From NCBI GenBank assembly GCA_018401455.1, contig JAGYKU010000031.1, positions 1 through 32,161 on the forward strand: a DNA stretch of 32,161 nucleotides, in the 5' to 3' direction. This DNA comes from Flavobacteriales bacterium (lineage in GTDB: Bacteria; Bacteroidota; Bacteroidia; Flavobacteriales_D; Parvicellaceae). The notes below the pieces were generated by a model, which was not told where the DNA came from, did not search any database, and saw only the letters and a list, made by a program, of their open reading frames with translations. A program made the translations under genes and the position numbers. Shown here piece by piece: positions 8,274 to 16,283 of the stretch (position 1 is its first letter; every line of letters starts with the position of its first letter).

Positions 8274-9086
8274 TTATTTAAGAAGTTTTCTGTTTTCAAC
8301 TTCTAATAGCACTTTTATTTGCTGAATGGCTATTTGGTTGAGTTTTATAAGTCGTTGTTTTTGTGGCATTTGCTCTTGGATAAAAACAGCATTTAGATTT
8401 TCCATATTTGCCAAACAAATTAATTCATTGATATTGGCATAATCACGCATATTTCCTTTTAAATCTGGATTTGCCTCTCGCCACTGTTTGGCTGTCATCC
8501 CAAACAAAGCCATATTCAAAACATCAGCCTCAGAAGCGTAAACTATAGCTGTTTGAGCAGGAGTTAATTCTATTGGAATCAAATTTTGTTTGATGGCATC
8601 TGTATGTATGTGATAATTGAGTTTTGCCAATTCTCGCTTGGCGGACCAACCCAATAGCTTTTGTTCTTCTTCTTTGAGTCTTTGGAATTCGGTAATCAAA
8701 TACATTTTAAATGATACACTTATAGCAGAACCAAATTCAAATGCAATGTCTTTGTGGGCGTATGTACCACCGTACTTGCCTTTTTTGACTATGATTCCAA
8801 CAGCTTTTGTTTTAAGAATCCATTCGGAAGCACTGATTACGAAGTTTGGTAAACCTGCCTGCATTTTAAAGTGGTCAGATTCCACCACTTTAAAATCGGG
8901 ATTGTTAATTTGCTCCCAAACACTTAAAAACTCAATAGCATATCTAGTTCTTAACCAGTTTTTAATAATATCAGCTGCACGACTTTCGCTTTCTTTAGCA
9001 TTCGCCATATCTGTAAGAGAGATGTAATCTTTCTCTTGAACAGAAATGACAGTTATATCTGTATTTTCTACTTTAATTTTTGCCAT
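8274..9086 (-). CDS. KilA-N domain protein
   Basis: The 270-residue protein has a KilA-N domain across about residues 17-135: YISLTDMA, then NWLRTRYAIEFLSVWEQINN, then GKYGGTYAHKDIAFEFGSAIS. KilA-N is a DNA-binding module found in phage and viral proteins and in many stand-alone chromosomal genes of Bacteroidota. The C-terminal half has the segment ASEADVLNMALFGMTAKQWR typical of these bacterial versions, then a helical end. Target and role are unknown. No phage genes are adjacent; the nearest neighbours are a decayed S23-type gene and housekeeping genes. The gene sits between two copies of a 90-bp direct repeat, which suggests it arrived as a small insertion. A 24-base inverted repeat lies about 85 bp before its ATG. 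Confidence 0.88.
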   Translation of the reverse strand: MAKIKVENTDITVISVQEKDYISLTDMANAKESESRAADIIKNWLRTRYAIEFLSVWEQINNPDFKVVESDHFKMQAGLPNFVISASEWILKTKAVGIIVKKGKYGGTYAHKDIAFEFGSAISVSFKMYLITEFQRLKEEEQKLLGWSAKRELAKLNYHIHTDAIKQNLIPIELTPAQTAIVYASEADVLNMALFGMTAKQWREANPDLKGNMRDYANINELICLANMENLNAVFIQEQMPQKQRLIKLNQIAIQQIKVLLEVENRKLLK

Positions 9087-9170
9087 CTTCTAATTGTTAA
9101 TTTGAGAAATCAAATCTTATATCAACCCCTTTTATGCAACATTATTTGCTAGATTTTATTCGCTTGAGCA

Positions 9171-9194
9171 CATCTAAGTATAAAATACTAGATG
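9171..9194. promoter_or_regulatory. Inverted repeat upstream of the KilA-N gene
   Basis: CATCT(A)AGTAT-AAA-ATACTAGATG: two 10-base arms with one bulged A and a 3-base loop. It lies in the leader of the KilA-N gene, next to direct repeat copy 2. It could be an operator (autoregulation by the KilA-N protein is conceivable) or a hairpin left by an insertion; nothing in the sequence decides. Confidence 0.4.
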
Positions 9195-9198
9195 CGAT

Positions 9199-9287
9199 TT
9201 TTAATTTTCACTTACGAAGATACATATTTGAATTAAGAACGAATAAAGGAACGCCAAGCAAATTTAATTGGAAACAATAATTTAATG
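9199..9287. repeat. Direct repeat copy 2 (89 bp), upstream of the KilA-N gene
   Basis: Same orientation as 8131-8220, offset 1,068 bp, about 93% identical. Together the copies bracket the KilA-N gene. The TATCTTCG box is kept in this copy. Confidence 0.85.
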
Positions 9288-9317
9288 ACTAAAAAGTTAA
9301 TTGTGAATGATAAATGG

Positions 9318-9677
9318 TTAGTTGTTAATGTTGGCTTTCGTTGATTTGATAATAGATGTAATGAGCCTGATAATTTCTATGGCATCATTATGAAGATTTT
9401 CAAATTCAGACTCACTCAAATAGTTTGTTTCTTTCAATAATTCTAACCAATAGATGCTTTCATTGATTTCTTTTTAAGCAATCGCCATTTTATGAATAAA
9501 ATCCTTCTTTGTTTCAGCGTGTTCAGCTTAACGAACCATAGCTCCAACACTTGTTCCCGAACGCAATAATTGTTTTGATATAACAAACTCCTTTTTTTCG
9601 CTAACCAAAAACTGATATAATTTTACTACTCGAATAGCTAATCCAAAACTCTTATCTTTTACAATGTTTTTCCGCAC
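9318..9677 (-). pseudogene. Four-helix-bundle (23S rRNA intervening-sequence, S23) protein, two in-frame stops
   Basis: Read from GTG at 9677, the minus strand gives RKNIVKDKSFGLAIRVVKLY, then SKQLLRSGTSVGAMVR, a TAA (codon 50), AEHAETKKDFIHKMAIA, a second TAA (codon 68), then KEINESIYWLELLKETNYL and a helical end closing at TAA 9318. The family pattern SGTSxGAxxxEA, KKDFIxKMxIAxKE and YWLELL is clear, and the first stop falls where the family has Glu. The frame never shifts over about 119 codons, so both lesions are nonsense substitutions, unlike the indels elsewhere in this window. Such proteins are encoded in rRNA intervening sequences or stand alone, with poorly known function. It lies between glmS and the KilA-N gene. 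Confidence 0.82.
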
Positions 9678-9776
9678 CTTACTATTTATAAACCGCTAAA
9701 AATTAGCCATTAACCATTGACAATTAATCATTAACCATTATTTTTAAAAGCAGCATTAAAGTTTCCAAAACAAACC

Positions 9777-11618
9777 CTACTCAACCGTAACAGATTTCGC
9801 CAAGTTTCTTGGTTGATCCACATTACATCCTCTCATTACTGCAATGTGATAACTCAATAATTGAAGTGGAATGGTTGCGATTAGAGGCACAAAAACATCG
9901 TCAGTTTTAGGAATTTCTATTACGTGGTCTGCAATGTTTTTCACATCTTTATCTCCTTTGGTAACGATAGCGATTACTTTTCCTTTTCTAGCTTTTACCT
10001 CTTGAATGTTGCTCACTACCTTTTCGTAACTTGCATCTTGTGTGGCAATTACAAAAGTTGGCATTTCTTCATCAATCAAAGCGATAGGTCCGTGTTTCAT
10101 TTCTGCTGCTGGATATCCTTCTGCATGAATGTATGAAATTTCTTTCAATTTCAATGCTCCTTCTAGCGCTACTGGGAAGTTTATTCCACGACCTAAATAC
10201 AAAGCATTTTTGGAGTCTTTATAAATTTCAGCAATATGTTGAATTTGAGCATCTGTTTTTAATACACTTTCTACTTTGTGCGGAATATTGTCCAAATCAA
10301 TTAATAACCTTGTGAAACGTTCGTCAGTTATAGTATTTCTTTCTCTTCCAAGCATCAATGCTAAAAGAGATAAGACAGTTACTTGAGCTGTAAATGCTTT
10401 TGTAGATGCCACTCCGATTTCTGGTCCTGCATGCGTGTAACTTCCACAATGCGTTGCTCTAGAAATAGAACTTCCTACTACGTTACAAATCCCTACTATT
10501 ATTGCTCCTTTAGACTTTGCCAATTCTATTGCAGCCAATGTATCTGCCGTTTCTCCCGATTGAGAAATAGCAATAACCACATCGTTTTCGTCAATAACAG
10601 GATTTCTATATCTAAATTCAGATGCGTATTCTACTTCTACAGGAATTCTTGCCAACTCTTCGATAAGATATTCTCCTACCAAACCAGCGTGCCAAGATGT
10701 TCCACAAGCCACAACGATTATTCTTTTGGCATTGACCAATTTGTCTTTATAATTCAAAATACCACCCAAAGCGACCATATTTTCAGAAAGATTTAATCTT
10801 CCTCTCATACAATCTTTAATTGATCTTGGTTGCTCGTAGATTTCTTTCAACATAAAATGCTCGTAACCTCCTTTTTCAAGGGCTTCCAATTGCATTTCTA
10901 ATTCTTGTATATAAGGAGTTTTCTCTTGGTTTTTGATGGTTTTTAATTTAAAACCGTCTTTCAAACTCAATCTTGCGATTTCTCCATCTTCAAGATAAAC
11001 AACATTTTTGGTAAATTCAATAATAGGAGTAGCATCAGAAGCGCAGAAATATTCACCTTTACCAATTCCAATAACCAGTGGTGAACTTTTTCTAGCCGCG
11101 ATTAATTCATCAGGATTTTCTTTAGAAATCACCACGATAGCATAAGCACCATGTACCTCATTCAAAGCTATTCTTACCGCATTAAACAAAGAGCAATTTT
11201 GATTGAGTTTAATTTCTTCGATCAAATGCATCAAAACTTCTGTATCTGTATCGCTCTTAAAAGTATGTCCTCTTTTGAGTAATTCTTCTTTGATAATGGC
11301 GTAGTTTTCTATAATTCCATTATGAACTAATGCAAATTCTTCGTTTCCAGACGCATGTGGATGTGCATTTCTATCACTAGGTTCACCGTGGGTAGCCCAC
11401 CTGGTATGACCAATTCCAATATTTCCAGAAGTATCCTTGTCTTGTACAAAATCTTCTAACTCAGAAACTTTTCCTTGTTTTTTGAAAATGTTCAATTCAC
11501 CATCTTTTTGAATGGCGATTCCTGAACTATCGTACCCTCTATATTCTAGTCTTTTCAGACCTTTAAGAATAATAGGAAAAGCTTCTTGTTTTCCAATATA
11601 TGCTACAATTCCACACAT
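9777..11618 (-). CDS. glmS: Glutamine-fructose-6-phosphate aminotransferase (isomerizing)
   Basis: GlmS makes glucosamine-6-phosphate from fructose-6-phosphate and glutamine, the first step toward UDP-GlcNAc for peptidoglycan and lipid A. The 613-residue length is standard. The N-terminal glutaminase domain starts MCGIVAYIG with Cys2 as the processed nucleophile, then EYRGYDSSGIAI, HTRWATHGEPS, HPHA and HNGIIENY. Two SIS isomerase domains follow: ACGTSWHAGLVGEYLIEE and ISQSGETADTLAAIELAK in the first, LGRGINFPVALEGALKLKEI and HAEGYPAAEMKHGPIALI in the second. The end NLAKSVTVE is the usual C-terminus. It begins 3 bp after the DUF4270 stop and is the last gene of that operon. I see no glmS ribozyme-like leader, nor would one be expected in this phylum. 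Confidence 0.97.
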   Translation of the reverse strand: MCGIVAYIGKQEAFPIILKGLKRLEYRGYDSSGIAIQKDGELNIFKKQGKVSELEDFVQDKDTSGNIGIGHTRWATHGEPSDRNAHPHASGNEEFALVHNGIIENYAIIKEELLKRGHTFKSDTDTEVLMHLIEEIKLNQNCSLFNAVRIALNEVHGAYAIVVISKENPDELIAARKSSPLVIGIGKGEYFCASDATPIIEFTKNVVYLEDGEIARLSLKDGFKLKTIKNQEKTPYIQELEMQLEALEKGGYEHFMLKEIYEQPRSIKDCMRGRLNLSENMVALGGILNYKDKLVNAKRIIVVACGTSWHAGLVGEYLIEELARIPVEVEYASEFRYRNPVIDENDVVIAISQSGETADTLAAIELAKSKGAIIVGICNVVGSSISRATHCGSYTHAGPEIGVASTKAFTAQVTVLSLLALMLGRERNTITDERFTRLLIDLDNIPHKVESVLKTDAQIQHIAEIYKDSKNALYLGRGINFPVALEGALKLKEISYIHAEGYPAAEMKHGPIALIDEEMPTFVIATQDASYEKVVSNIQEVKARKGKVIAIVTKGDKDVKNIADHVIEIPKTDDVFVPLIATIPLQLLSYHIAVMRGCNVDQPRNLAKSVTVE

Positions 11619-11621
11619 AGT

Positions 11622-12989
11622 TTATTCAAATTTACTGTAAGTGATTATCAATTTTGGTTTGTCTTTAAGCGTTGTTTCAGCACCATTAAAAACGACTCTA
11701 TTAGCCGTAACAGCATTTCCTGCCGTTACAATTGTTAAAGGTTCATTTTCATATTCTCCAGCAATCAACTGGTTCAAATATCTTGTGATATTAAAAGTAT
11801 ATGATTTTGTACTTGCTACATAATTCCCTCCTCTGCTATCGTTGTAATCTGGAGTAAATGCAATGCCCCCATCTGGTAGTTGTCTTACTAAAAACAACTC
11901 ACTTGGAGGAAGGTATGCATCCGTTGTGTAATATTGAACAGGCAACACCAATTCTGCTTTATTTATGATGATGTTTCCACTGTCTTTGTACCTTTCCACA
12001 TTAGGCAAAACTACGTTTCCTCTCACACCTCCCATGGCTTGTAGGTAAAATAATTGTTGACCCAAAGTAGTATCATTTAGTTGCGCTTCTACTGGAGAGC
12101 CACTATAATCTTGAACAAAGTTGACAAATCTTGCACAACTTGCATTGATATTAAAATCAAAACTTAAGGTGTCGAATTCAGAAGGCAGGCCAGAATTATC
12201 TCTATAAAACATAGTAACTTTTGAGTTGGCACTCAATAAGTCCAAATATAAGATTGCCCCTTCATTTGAATTTTGAAAGGTGTTTGAAGTAATGTAAAGT
12301 CCTTTAAACCAATCAACAAAACCATTGTCACCATCATTTGTATTCAAAGTACCAATTCCAGATTGATTAATAATTGGAATTGCAAAATCGTTTACACTCA
12401 AAGGAATTCTTAAAATAGGATTGTTGGTTTGAACACCACCCACAAAACCTGGAGTACTTGCATCAGGCACGATAGTACCTTCTCCAATTGGAACAAGATT
12501 TAAACCAGAATTGGCAATAGTTCTGTTAGAATAGTAAATCGAATCTATAAAAATATCTTCCACCATTTGATAGACCTCAAAATTCTGCGCATCCAAATTT
12601 CCATAACCACCAGAAATAGCGAGATATAGAATCACACTATCTACTTCCAAATCAGAAAGAGTTCCTCCTTCAGGTGTAAAATCAACTGAACCAGCCAACC
12701 TAATTTGTGTGTAAATTGATGCAGAAACATTTCCAAAAAAAGGGTCTTTGTAAGAACCTAGTAAAGCCGCTGCATTCAATTCGTCAGTAGCGATAGAATC
12801 CGAAAGTGTAGAATAGGTAATCAAAGTTGAAGTATCTGATTGCATCAGTCCAATTTGATCAGACTGTGGTTGTACATTTAACCCTAATTGACTTTTGTCT
12901 TTTTTACATTGAGCAAAAAGCAACAATATAAAACAGACAACGGATAGCATTCCTACTATCCGTTTTCTATTAAAATATGATATATTCAT
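11622..12989 (-). CDS. DUF4270 family outer-membrane lipoprotein
   Basis: This 455-residue protein is recognised as DUF4270 from its style and its place between the glycogen-synthase-like gene and glmS, where Bacteroidota often carry it. I start it at ATG 12989: the longer frame (to 13073) would overlap the upstream gene and adds residues unlike a signal. From 12989, MNISYFNRKRIVGMLSVV leads a hydrophobic core ending FAQC, then KKDKS. Cys28 is the likely lipidation site, though Gln at -1 is unusual for a lipobox. The body is beta-rich with phrases VDSVILYLAISGGYG, LIAGEYENEPLTIV and KPKLIITYSKFE, the last typical of the family end. Function is unknown. Spacing of 7 bp upstream and 3 bp downstream shows an operon. 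Confidence 0.85.
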   Translation of the reverse strand: MNISYFNRKRIVGMLSVVCFILLLFAQCKKDKSQLGLNVQPQSDQIGLMQSDTSTLITYSTLSDSIATDELNAAALLGSYKDPFFGNVSASIYTQIRLAGSVDFTPEGGTLSDLEVDSVILYLAISGGYGNLDAQNFEVYQMVEDIFIDSIYYSNRTIANSGLNLVPIGEGTIVPDASTPGFVGGVQTNNPILRIPLSVNDFAIPIINQSGIGTLNTNDGDNGFVDWFKGLYITSNTFQNSNEGAILYLDLLSANSKVTMFYRDNSGLPSEFDTLSFDFNINASCARFVNFVQDYSGSPVEAQLNDTTLGQQLFYLQAMGGVRGNVVLPNVERYKDSGNIIINKAELVLPVQYYTTDAYLPPSELFLVRQLPDGGIAFTPDYNDSRGGNYVASTKSYTFNITRYLNQLIAGEYENEPLTIVTAGNAVTANRVVFNGAETTLKDKPKLIITYSKFE

Positions 12990-12996
12990 TTTGTGA

Positions 12997-13824
12997 TTAA
13001 TCAACCAAGGCTGTTTCCAATTCCAAAACGGCACTGTAAAATTCTTGGTGTGCATCAATAATTGTATCTTCATTGTGATATTCTAAAACAGTTTTTTCTG
13101 TATCAGTAATATAACTCGATAATTCATTGTTTAGTGTTTCATCACCCAAAACAATTCCATCAGAATATCTAATTGCCAATTTGTGCATATTCAAAACAGA
13201 AGGCTCTTTAATCTCAATAGCTTCTTTTTCTGAAACGTCATCATAATTCAATTTAGTCATCACATCTTCTGTAATTTTTTCATTGAATTCTGTATCATAA
13301 GCAGTATAAACTACCTTTGCACCAGAGAAATGAGGGTCTTGAGCATACATTTTTCTCAAATATAAAGGCATAAATCCTGTCATCCAACCGTGACAATGCA
13401 CGATATCTGGTGACCACCCCAATTTTTTAACAGTTTCGAGTACGCCTCTTGTAAAAAACAAAGCACGTTGTGCATTATCATCATGAAACTTTTCGGTTTT
13501 GTCGTGAAAGATGTTTTTTCTTTTGAAAAACTCGTCATTGTCTATAAAGTAAACCTGCATTCTCGCTTGAGGAATAGAAGCTACTTTGATAATTAACGGG
13601 TGATCTGAATCATTGATAATGAGATTCATCCCAGAAAGTCTAATTACTTCGTGTAATTGATGTCTTCTTTCGTTTATAACCCCGAAACGAGGCATAAAAA
13701 CTCTAATCTCTCTTTCACGTTCTTGTGTACCTTGCGATAGTTTTCTTACTAAGGCTGCAAACGAATGTCCTTCCATAAAAGGGTCTATCGATTGGGTAAC
13801 GAATAAGACTTTGGTTTTTTCCAT
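12997..13824 (-). CDS. Glycogen/starch-synthase N-terminal-domain protein, short form
   Basis: The 275-residue protein aligns by eye with the N-terminal (GT5) half of glycogen synthase: KVLFVTQSIDPF, REIRVFMPRFGVINERRHQLHEV, QVYFIDNDEFF, WSPDIVHCHGWMTGFMPLYLR and AKVVYTAYD. Full glycogen synthases are about 480 residues with a second GT-B domain; that half is absent, as is usual for the version in this gene cluster in Flavobacteriales. The KTGGL motif that binds ADP-glucose after the first strand is replaced by MEGHSFAALV, so normal glucosyl transfer looks unlikely. A regulatory or partner role is possible but unproven. It is first in the operon with DUF4270 and glmS and is divergent from panC. 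Calling it glgA would overstate what is seen. Confidence 0.8.
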   Translation of the reverse strand: MEKTKVLFVTQSIDPFMEGHSFAALVRKLSQGTQEREREIRVFMPRFGVINERRHQLHEVIRLSGMNLIINDSDHPLIIKVASIPQARMQVYFIDNDEFFKRKNIFHDKTEKFHDDNAQRALFFTRGVLETVKKLGWSPDIVHCHGWMTGFMPLYLRKMYAQDPHFSGAKVVYTAYDTEFNEKITEDVMTKLNYDDVSEKEAIEIKEPSVLNMHKLAIRYSDGIVLGDETLNNELSSYITDTEKTVLEYHNEDTIIDAHQEFYSAVLELETALVD

Positions 13825-14018
13825 AAAAATTTAAAAAATTCAATTGAAATGCAAAAATATAAAAAAAAATTCGAATTTTTGTACAATTACTTTAGTTTTA
13901 CCTCAAGTTTGTATTAATATAGGATATTTTTGCCGAATATTTTCAAACAAAAAACAAGTTTAAGTATTTCTAAATCAAAAGGTAAGCTATATAAAAATAG
14001 AAAATAAGACCATTATTT
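13825..14018. promoter_or_regulatory. Divergent promoter region between the glycogen-synthase-like operon and panC
   Basis: Very A/T-rich, 194 bp. On the minus strand TATTTTTG (13852-13859) fits the Bacteroidota -7 box; a TTG lies 24 bp further upstream (13884-13886), slightly beyond the usual spacing. On the plus strand TATTTTTG (13925-13932) is a -7 candidate for panC, but its nearest TTTG (13908-13911) is only 13 bp away. A perfect 16-base palindrome AAAAATTCGAATTTTT (13865-13880) lies between the minus-strand boxes and might bind a regulator. The boxes are by-eye matches only. Confidence 0.4.
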
Positions 14019-14855
14019 ATGATAATTTTTAAAAAAAGAGATGCGCTTCAAGAGCATTTATCTCAGTATAAAGGAAAAAAAATCGGTTTTGTTCCTACCA
14101 TGGGAGCATTACACAGAGGACATACTTCACTTTTGGTAAAAGCAAAAGTTTCTTGTGATGTTGTTGTCTGTAGTATTTTTGTAAACCCTACTCAATTTAA
14201 TAATCCAAAAGATTTTGAAAGATACCCGATTAAAACAGATGAAGATATATTGGCTTTGGAATCTGTAGGTTGTGACGTAATACAAATTCCTTCCAGAAAA
14301 TGTGAAGATATTTATCGTGAAACTGATTTTGAAGTTGATTTGGGACTTTTGACAAAGTAATGGAAGGCATCAATAGGGCCAGGACATTTCAAAGGGGTGA
14401 TGAGAGTAGTGAAATTGTTATTTGAGATTGTAAATCCTACACATTCTTTCTTTGGGATGAAAGATTACCAACAATATTTGATTGTAAAAGAAATGGTGTC
14501 GCAATTAAATATGCCTATAGAAACTGTAGGTTGTGAAACCATTCGTGAAGCTAGATGGGTTGGCAGTCGAGTTCTAGAATTTATTGCTTACCCTTCCAGA
14601 AAGACAAGTCGCTACAATACCTCATCAAAACATTAGAATACTGCAAAGAACATATTGATTTGGTTCCAACAGAAGAATTTGGGGAACAAAGATGCCTTGC
14701 CATGATGAAACAATATGGAGATCCAGAATATTTTTGTAATTAGGAAGAGCGGATAATCTTCAAAATTTGATGCAGATTATCAAGGAGAAATACGAGCATT
14801 TGTTGTTTGTAATGAGAAAAAGTAAGATTGGATTGACAACTTGAAAGTCAAATAA
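14019..14855 (+). pseudogene. panC: Pantothenate synthetase, frame broken by several indels
   Basis: PanC joins pantoate and beta-alanine using ATP. The first 113 codons are clean: GFVPTMGALHRGHTSLL with the ATP-site motif, SIFVNPTQF, then FERYP. The frame then changes near 14352 (a G missing before ACAAAGTAATG), near 14377 (an extra G in AATAGGGCC), around 14549-14565, and several times after 14740. Reading across frames recovers DKVMEGINRPGHFKGVMRVV, FFGMKDYQQYLIVKEMV, READGLA, LPFQKDKSLQYL, GDPEYFC, GEIRAFVVCN and IDNLKVK, ending at TAA 14853-14855. The total span of about 279 codons is the normal length. The protein sequence is otherwise intact, so I favour sequence error over true loss. 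panD follows at once, as in many Flavobacteriales. Confidence 0.85.
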
Positions 14856-14879
14856 CTTAAAAATTGTAATTTTGCGCTT

Positions 14880-15229
14880 ATGTGTTATTACAGATGTTTA
14901 AAGGAAAAATTCATCGTGCTACTGAAATACACAGGCAGATTTGAATTATATAGGAAGTATTACCATTGATGAAGATTTGATGGATGCCGCCCATATTATT
15001 GAAGGCGAAAGAGTTCAAATTGTGAATATCAACAATGGGGAAAGATTAGAAACATACACTATAAAAGGAAAAAGAGGAAGTGGTGTAATTTGTTTGAATG
15101 GAGCCTGCTGCAAGAAGAGTGGCTGTTGGAGATAAAATAATCATTATCAGTTATGCTTGATGACGAAATGAAGCCAAAACATATAAGCCAGGTATCGCTT
15201 TTCCAGATGACAACAATTTATTGAAATAA
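14880..15229 (+). pseudogene. panD: Aspartate 1-decarboxylase, frame broken by indels
   Basis: PanD makes beta-alanine from aspartate for PanC and self-cleaves to form a pyruvoyl group. The clean central part (14941 on) reads [40 protein letters not shown], with cleavage expected at Gly-Ser in IGS. Upstream, GKIHRAT is in another frame, and an indel separates it from ADLNY. Downstream, an extra T in GCCTGCTGC breaks [20 protein letters not shown], and further indels follow before DDNNLLK and TAA at 15227-15229. I take ATG 14880 as start, though ATG 14894 is also possible because the first codons are damaged. Length matches PanD (about 116 residues). Same remark as for panC: protein conserved, frame broken. 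Confidence 0.83.
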
Positions 15230-15242
15230 TCGTTATTTTGTT

Positions 15243-16267
15243 GTGAAAATCATAATTAACACATTAAAAAATTGTAATCCCAGTTTTATTGGGTATTATA
15301 TATCAGTTGGTATTTTTGGTCTAGTTTTGATGAAGAACAAAAGCATCAATTTATATTGTACAAGCAAAGTCTGATTATTTTTGGGTCTTTTTAGCCTTAA
15401 TCATTGGTTTTATGAGTCATTTAAGTAGGCAATTAGGTGGAAATATGTACCAAACCTTGAGCACAATCCAAGCACCTTTAACTCTTACAACGCAATTATG
15501 ATTGATACATTGCGACATTTTAGTGCCTAGAATGGGAGAGGCAAGTAGAGTAGGTGTACTGAAAGCGACTGATGATGTGCTCTTTGAAAAGCATTTGGAT
15601 CTATAGTGGCAGAAAGAGTGGGATAGATGTAATATGCTTAGCGTTGGTTCTTTCAGGAGGTGCTTTACTTTTTAATTTGGATAAGGTAGATCAATTAATT
15701 GGATTAAAAGAGGTGATTAATAGAGAAAAAGAAAGTGCATCTGAACTCTACTCCATGGCTAATGTATGTAATTATTGGGGTGCTAATTTTAGGAATTATT
15801 GGTTTCGCTATAGCCTGGTTTAAGGTACCTAAATTTAAAGAAAATTGACCACTTTTATTGGAGGGACTAAAAGAAGGTCTTGTATCCATTTTCAAAATGA
15901 AAAGACAGAGTCCCCTTTATTTATTACATACTTTAATAATTTGGGTTTGTTATGTTGGAATGTTTTGGGTCGTTTTTTATGCGCTACCTTACTTCTGTTT
16001 TGCCCATTGAAGCAATAATGGCTGGATTTGTTGCAGGAACAATTGGATTTATTATAGTTCAAGTTGAGGAATTGGAACCTATCCATTAATGGTGTAGTGA
16101 TTAAGACATTTTTAGAAATCCAGAGCATTGGCAGAAAAAGGAATTTTACCAGAAGATGTTTCAGATATTTTGGAGCATTAGTTTGGGCTTCACAAACAGT
16201 ATTAATCGTTGTGCTTGGTTTGATTTCACTATTTTTAGTTCAACGAAAAAGAGAAAACTTAGAATAA
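15243..16267 (+). pseudogene. UPF0104/LPG-synthase transmembrane-domain protein (YbhN-like), frame broken by indels
   Basis: Piecing the frames together gives an integral membrane protein of about 340 residues: IGYYISVGIFG, IIGFMSHLSR, VPRMGEASRVGVLKAT, VAERV, DVICLALVLSGGALLFNLD, WVCYVGMFWVVFYALP, EAIMAGFVAGTIGFIIVQ and FGALVWASQTVLIVVL, ending KRENLE. The PRMGEASRV segment and the late GIGTYP-like region are typical of the lysylphosphatidylglycerol synthase transmembrane family (UPF0104), which lacks the C-terminal aminoacyl-transfer domain here. Such stand-alone proteins are thought to act as membrane flippases, but no substrate is known for this one. The gene commonly follows panD in Flavobacteriales. 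The start is probably GTG 15243 or a damaged ATG there. At least six frame changes occur. Confidence 0.75.
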
Positions 16268-16283
16268 TCAATAATAAAATACT

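Noticed and set aside
8274-9677. A prophage or phage remnant around the KilA-N gene
   Set aside because: No integrase, terminase, capsid or other phage genes and no attachment site at a tRNA; only one KilA-N gene and one S23-type pseudogene.
9777-11618. A glmS-type ribozyme or other leader RNA controlling glmS
   Set aside because: The gene is preceded by only 3 bp after the DUF4270 stop; no room for a leader.
14941-15135. Short panD frame as a separate small gene
   Set aside because: It is the middle of one damaged panD gene; sequence on both sides continues PanD in other frames.
14019-16267. True pathway loss of pantothenate synthesis, as in a host-dependent organism
   Set aside because: Protein residues are conserved across frames and neighbouring genes are healthy; sequence error explains it better.
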